9,659 bases of DNA, from assembly GCA_046717125.1 (NCBI GenBank), contig JBKJVQ010000148.1, positions 1 to 9,659 of the forward strand. Direction: 5' to 3'. Position 1 is the stretch's first letter. Every line of letters starts with the position of its first letter. A model generated the notes under the pieces. That model saw nothing but the letters and a program-made list of their open reading frames with translations, made no database searches and was not told the DNA's origin. This document shows, in pieces, positions 6,718 to 9,659 of the stretch. A program made the translations under genes and the position numbers. This DNA comes from JBKJVQ01 sp046717125. Lineage in GTDB: Bacteria > Pseudomonadota > Alphaproteobacteria > Rhizobiales > Methyloligellaceae.

Positions 6718-7917
6718 CTACTCCGCGGCGGCTTGCAACTCCGCCCCTTGCCCAGCCTGCGACAGCGATTCCATCGCCGCCTGGACGCCACCCCTCTGCG
6801 GCAGCGCGCCCATCTCCGACAGTCCCATCTCCACGCCCGACAACGCGCCGAGCAACGTAAGATCGTTCAGATCGCCGAGATGGCCGATGCGGAACACTTT
6901 GCCTGCGACCTTGCCTAGGCCCGTGCCAAGCGACAGGTCGAAGCGTTCGAGGATGTGCTTGCGCAGCGCGTCGGCGTTCTGAGCCTCTGGCGCGACTACG
7001 GATGTGACCACTGGCGAATAATCTTTCGGCTCAGCGCAGAGAACCTCGAGACCCCAGGCCTTGACGGCAGCGCGCGTCGCCGCTGCGTGCCGCTTGTGTC
7101 GGGCGAACACGTTCTCGAGCCCCTCTTCCTGCAGAACCTTGATGACTTCCTGCAGCCCGTAGAGCAGGCTGGTCGCCGGCGTGTACGGGAAAAAACCCTG
7201 CTGGTTGGCGCTTAGCATCTCGTCCCAGCGCCAGAACGAGCGCGGCATTTTTGCGGTCTTGTTCGCGGCCAGCGCTTTCTCGCTGATCGCATTGAAGCCC
7301 ATACCCGGCGGCAGCATCAGCCCCTTCTGCGATCCGGCGACCGTAACGTCCACGCCCCACTCGTCGTGCCGATAGGGCGCCGAGCCGAGGCTGGACACCG
7401 TGTCCACCATCAGCAGCGCCGGATGCCCGGCGGCATCGACAGACTTGCGCACGGCAGCGATATCGGAAAGGCAGCCCGTCGACGTCTCGTTGTGCACGAC
7501 GCAGACGGCCTTGATGTCATGCGCCTTGTCGGCCGCGAGCCGCGCCTCGATCTCGGAGGCGACGACGCCGCGCCGCCAATCGCTTTCGATCCAGTCGACC
7601 TTGAGACCCATTTGCTCGGCGAGCTTCTTCCAGAGCACACCGAACTGGCCCGTCTCGAACATCAGCACGCGGTCGCCGGGTGACAGCGTATTGACGAGCG
7701 CCGCTTCCCAGGCGCCGGTTCCGGTCGCTGAGAAAATGATCACGGGGCCCTTGGCGCCGAAGATCGGCTTTACGTCCTCCAGCACCTGTTTGCCGAGTGC
7801 TGCGAATTCCGGCCCGCGATGGTCCAGCATCTGCCGGTTCATCGCCCTGAGCACACGATCCGGCACGTAGGTCGGACCAGGAACGTGAAGGAAATGCCGG
7901 CCGGCCTTGCGCGCCAT
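6718..7917 (-). CDS. Serine-glyoxylate / alanine-glyoxylate aminotransferase (class V, PLP-dependent)
   Basis: The 399-residue product has the class V aminotransferase layout. HVPGPTYVPDRVLRAM is at the N-terminus, with the cofactor-binding loop SATGTGAWEAAL at about 63-74 and HNETSTG at 142-148. The PLP-contacting aspartate lies in VDTVSS (D172), and the Schiff-base lysine is K198 in AGSQKGLMLPPG. VFRIGHLGDLN at 341-351 carries the probable substrate-carboxylate arginine. Length and motifs match serine-glyoxylate aminotransferases of methylotrophs and related alphaproteobacteria, which convert serine and glyoxylate to hydroxypyruvate and glycine. Close relatives use alanine or aspartate as donor, so exact substrates are open. 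No serine-cycle or glycine-cleavage genes are visible nearby. A purine-rich GGGGGA six bases before the ATG is a good ribosome binding site. It follows the YihY-family gene on the same strand after 83 nt, so co-transcription is possible but not shown. Confidence 0.9.
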   Translation of the reverse strand: MARKAGRHFLHVPGPTYVPDRVLRAMNRQMLDHRGPEFAALGKQVLEDVKPIFGAKGPVIIFSATGTGAWEAALVNTLSPGDRVLMFETGQFGVLWKKLAEQMGLKVDWIESDWRRGVVASEIEARLAADKAHDIKAVCVVHNETSTGCLSDIAAVRKSVDAAGHPALLMVDTVSSLGSAPYRHDEWGVDVTVAGSQKGLMLPPGMGFNAISEKALAANKTAKMPRSFWRWDEMLSANQQGFFPYTPATSLLYGLQEVIKVLQEEGLENVFARHKRHAAATRAAVKAWGLEVLCAEPKDYSPVVTSVVAPEAQNADALRKHILERFDLSLGTGLGKVAGKVFRIGHLGDLNDLTLLGALSGVEMGLSEMGALPQRGGVQAAMESLSQAGQGAELQAAAE

Positions 7918-7970
7918 GTGTGTCCCCCGCGGATTGTGTGTTCTGATGCCTTCGTTGAATCGCGCGGACG

Positions 7971-7991
7971 GCGCGCACCTGTCAAGCGCGC
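7971..7991. other. GC-rich inverted repeat between two minus-strand genes
   Basis: GCGCGC at 7971-7976 and at 7986-7991 can pair across a 9-nt loop just after the YihY-family stop codon. There is no T-run on the minus strand. It may be a weak attenuating structure or chance in GC-rich DNA. Confidence 0.2.
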
Positions 7992-8000
7992 AGCGTGCGG

Positions 8001-9128
8001 CTATTTGCGCCAGCGTCCAAATATATAGGCAACCGATCCGATCGCGGCGGCGATGCCCGCCAGCCTGAAATGATCTGCCCGGTGTTTGAGCGCTGAGCCG
8101 AACCAGCGTTTGGCGACCGCCGGATCACGGCCAACGGGACTCACGGGGCGCTTCTCGCCGCCGGGCCCGCCCGCCACATGGTCGGCCACGAACGCGCCGC
8201 GCTGGCCAATGGGCTTGTCCGCCCCGGTGGTCGAATCTTCGGCGGTCTGCAACTCAAGCTCTGCGTTCACCTCCGCACCGAGCAGGATGATGAAGAAGGT
8301 GAGGTACAGCCAGAACAGCAGCACGATCACCGCGCCGAGCGAACCATAGGTGCGGTCGTAATTTGCGAAATTGTCGACATAGATCGAGAACAGGATGGAG
8401 ACGCCGAGCCACAGCAGGGTCGCGAGCACCGCGCCCACCGCGACCCACCGCCAGCGGGCAGGATGCCGGCAGGGCGCGTAGCGATAAAGCGCCGCGAGGC
8501 CGAACCAGACAAGGACGGACAGGATAGGCCATCGCACCATGCGCAGCAGTTCGCCCGCCCATGTATCCGCGCCGAGCACCGAGAGCAGCACCGGCGCATA
8601 GACGAGCGCCGACAGGACGAGCGTCGCCGTTGCAGCGCCGAGCAGCGCGAAGACCATCGTCGTGGCGTAATAGCGCGGAATCGACCGCATCTCGGGCTGT
8701 TCATACGCGATGTTCATCGCCGCAAACACCGCCTGCGTCATCATCATCAGGCTCCACGCTGCAAGGCCCAGACTGAGCGCGAAGCTCCAGCCAAGCGTGC
8801 GGCCGGAACTCGTCGTCAGCCGGCGCGTCTGCTCGATCACCATCTCGTAGGCGGTGTCGGGCAGCACCTCGGAAAATACCGAAAGCTGCTGCTCGACAGT
8901 CAAGGGATCGGTCAGCAGTCCGTACAGCGAGACGAGCGCGGAAATGCCGGGGAAGATCGCGAACAGCGCGTAGAAGGCGCATCCCGCAGAGACGAGCGAG
9001 AGGTTGTCCCGCATCGTCTCCGTCACAACCCGGCTGAAGATCTGTCGCCAGCCGGCCGTCGGGATCTGATGCGGACTGATCGCGCTGCGCCCGTAAGGGT
9101 CGGGCCTTGCTGCTGCAATATCGGTCAT
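8001..9128 (-). CDS. YihY/BrkB (UPF0761) family inner-membrane protein
   Basis: From the ATG at 9128 the product has 375 residues, with about six hydrophobic segments at 45-73, 112-140, 156-184, 198-217, 228-252 and 262-287. A seventh short one lies at the C-terminus (about 354-371). Family-typical motifs are SAGCAFYALFAIFPGISAL in the first segment, AAWSLMMMTQAVFAAMNIAY in the second, YGSLGAVIVLLFWLYL in the last core segment and GAEVNAELE just after it. The family was once called ribonuclease BN by mistake; its actual role is not settled. The frame extends upstream to a GTG at 9242, but the extra 38 residues are arginine-rich, run through a dispersed repeat and are not family-like, so the ATG is preferred. 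No strong ribosome binding site is visible before it. The hydrophilic insert at about 296-345 (TGADKPIGQRGAF...) and the C-terminal segment extend the usual core. Confidence 0.88.
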   Translation of the reverse strand: MTDIAAARPDPYGRSAISPHQIPTAGWRQIFSRVVTETMRDNLSLVSAGCAFYALFAIFPGISALVSLYGLLTDPLTVEQQLSVFSEVLPDTAYEMVIEQTRRLTTSSGRTLGWSFALSLGLAAWSLMMMTQAVFAAMNIAYEQPEMRSIPRYYATTMVFALLGAATATLVLSALVYAPVLLSVLGADTWAGELLRMVRWPILSVLVWFGLAALYRYAPCRHPARWRWVAVGAVLATLLWLGVSILFSIYVDNFANYDRTYGSLGAVIVLLFWLYLTFFIILLGAEVNAELELQTAEDSTTGADKPIGQRGAFVADHVAGGPGGEKRPVSPVGRDPAVAKRWFGSALKHRADHFRLAGIAAAIGSVAYIFGRWRK

Positions 9129-9139
9129 GGGGCGATTTA

Positions 9140-9177
9140 GAGCACGATGCCAAAAACTGTGAAGCGGTTTTCCGACA
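9140..9177. repeat. Degenerate Hyphomicrobiales-type dispersed palindromic repeat
   Basis: GAGCACGATGCCAAAAACTG and the following TGAAGCGGTTTTCCGACA closely resemble the left two-thirds of an intergenic element recalled from rhizobial and bradyrhizobial genomes (GAGCATGATxCCGAAAA, then GTGAAGCGGTTTTCGGA, then ATCATGCTC). The CAAAAAC/GGTTTTC core can pair partly. The right outer arm (ATCATGCTC) is missing, so the copy is truncated or decayed. It lies immediately upstream of the YihY-family start. Confidence 0.6.
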
Positions 9178-9193
9178 CTAGCGTCCAACGTGG

Positions 9194-9310
9194 ATGCGTA
9201 CCTTGTCCGGAACCGCTGCAAGACCACTTGCCCCCGGCGCACATCTATGGACGAAGGATCGTCGGCTTGCCCGAGCGGTCGAGGATTTGCGGCTGTCCTT
9301 CAACGCCTGG
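9194..9310 (+). pseudogene. Remnant of a VapC/PIN-domain toxin C-terminus
   Basis: In one frame this stretch reads TAARPLAPGAHLWTKDRRL then ARAVEDLRLSFNAW. This is very like the C-terminal segment of PIN-domain VapC toxins, IAATALAHGAxLWTxDRRLxxxAxxLGLxFN, where the aspartate after the LWT strand belongs to the metal-binding acidic set (here D in TKDRRL). No in-frame stop follows, and the N-terminal two-thirds of a PIN domain and a VapB antitoxin are absent. The frame then runs into the tRNA gene. It is therefore a decayed fragment, not a working toxin. The segment is short (39 codons), so similarity by chance cannot be excluded. Confidence 0.42.
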
Positions 9311-9342
9311 TGTTCAGAAAAGGACATGACGAAGCGCCGTTA

Positions 9343-9371
9343 TTGTCCAGACGGCAGCGGCGTTTGCTACA
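9343..9371 (+). promoter_or_regulatory. Putative promoter of the tRNA-Ser gene
   Basis: TTGTCC at 9343-9348 and GCTACA at 9366-9371 are spaced by 17 bases; the overlapping TACACT (9368-9373) fits the -10 consensus better but at spacing 19. The tRNA begins 6-8 bases after the -10 element, so transcription would start at or just before the mature 5' end. Confidence 0.4.
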
Positions 9372-9379
9372 CTGTCGCC

Positions 9380-9469
9380 GGATGGGTGGCCGAGCGGTTG
9401 AAGGCGCCAGTCTTGAAAACTGGAGGGCGCGCAAGCGTCTCGCGGGTTCGAATCCCGCCCCATCCGCCA
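9380..9469 (+). tRNA. tRNA-Ser (anticodon UGA)
   Basis: A full class II tRNA of 90 nt is visible. The acceptor stem GGATGGG (9380-9386) pairs with CCCATCC (9459-9465), followed by discriminator G and an encoded CCA (9467-9469). The anticodon stem CCAGT/ACTGG encloses loop CTTGAAA with anticodon TGA at 9414-9416, reading UCA and related serine codons. A long variable arm (GGGCGCGCAAGCGTCT) is typical of serine tRNAs. The T-arm GCGGG-TTCGAAT-CCCGC is canonical. Confidence 0.97.
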
Positions 9470-9593
9470 AAGACCACTTCTGCGCACCCATCGCTTCACC
9501 GCCGCCAACGACGCAAATAGGGGCACGACTTCCGCTTTGCCACCGCCTGGTGCTGCGATAGGACAAGGACATAACGGGGACCAATCCAGAGCC

Positions 9594-9659
9594 ATGCGGA
9601 TGACGGCCGCCTTGCCGCCACGGCCTGCAGCCAACCACTATCGGCCCGATATTGACGGC
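9594..9659 (+). CDS. OafA/YrhL-type acyltransferase (acyltransferase 3), first 22 codons
   Basis: The last 66 bases read MRMTAALPPRPAANHYRPDIDG and continue off the window. YRPDIDG just after the N-terminus is the hallmark entry into the first transmembrane helix of the acyltransferase-3 family, which normally continues as LRAIAVL. These are integral membrane enzymes that transfer acyl groups onto O-antigen, peptidoglycan or exopolysaccharide sugars. Only the N-terminal tail is visible, so neither membrane helices nor the catalytic histidine can be checked. The start may be this ATG or the one at 9600. AGAG at 9588-9591 and GGGGA at 9576-9580 are weak ribosome binding candidates. The 124 bases between the tRNA and this start show no other gene. 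Confidence 0.6.
   Translation, partial: MRMTAALPPRPAANHYRPDIDG

Noticed and set aside
8178..9140. Plus-strand open frame of 320 codons opposite the YihY-family gene
   Set aside because: Extremely rich in R, H, E and Q with no hydrophobic core. It is the antisense image of a well-supported membrane protein gene.
9129..9242. N-terminal extension of the YihY-family protein to a GTG at 9242
   Set aside because: The added 38 residues are arginine-rich, pass through a dispersed repeat and precede a normal family start at the ATG 9128.
9314..9634. Minus-strand frame over the tRNA encoding MGRDSNPRDACAPSSFQDW
   Set aside because: This is the familiar false protein produced by antisense translation of a serine tRNA gene, and it overlaps a complete tRNA-Ser.

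Overview
The window looks like a chromosomal segment of an alphaproteobacterium, most likely of the Hyphomicrobiales (Rhizobiales). The evidence is the high GC content, the start of an RlpA-type lipoprotein gene, a serine-glyoxylate-type aminotransferase and a YihY/BrkB membrane protein with alphaproteobacterial features. A degenerate copy of the dispersed palindromic element of the GAGCATGATxxCGAAAA...GTGAAGCGGTTTTCxGA type, common between genes in this order, points the same way. I cannot name the genus.

Left edge (1-568): the 5' part of an rlpA-like gene runs leftward out of the window. A divergent intergenic region follows, with a plausible promoter and a CtrA-like motif.

Centre (569-6680): this is the most interesting part. 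An intact gene encodes a secreted TPR plus outer-membrane beta-barrel protein that resembles the Slam / DUF560 family (type XI secretion). Immediately downstream, in the same direction and spaced 2 and 10 nt apart, are two paralogous cargo-like genes. Each encodes a signal peptide, a FecR-type domain, a low-complexity linker and a C-terminal glycine-rich TbpB-like barrel module. Neither cargo reads through. The first has an in-frame TAA just after the signal peptide and two single-base frameshifts. The second has a frame conflict inside the signal peptide (or a TTG start) and one frameshift near its C-terminal barrel. Protein similarity between the two paralogues shows where each frame should continue. 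The locus is therefore either a recently decayed cargo set behind an intact exporter or a stretch with base-calling errors.

Right half (6681-9128, minus strand): a small hairpin separates the cargo genes from a convergent PLP-dependent serine-glyoxylate/alanine-glyoxylate aminotransferase gene. A YihY/BrkB-family inner-membrane protein gene lies upstream of it on the same strand.

Right edge (9129-9659): the intergenic region holds the Hyphomicrobiales-type repeat, a remnant resembling the C-terminus of a VapC/PIN toxin, a promoter-like sequence, and a complete tRNA-Ser(UGA) with encoded CCA. The last 66 bases are the first 22 codons of a probable OafA/YrhL-type acyltransferase (YRPDIDG motif) that runs off the right end.
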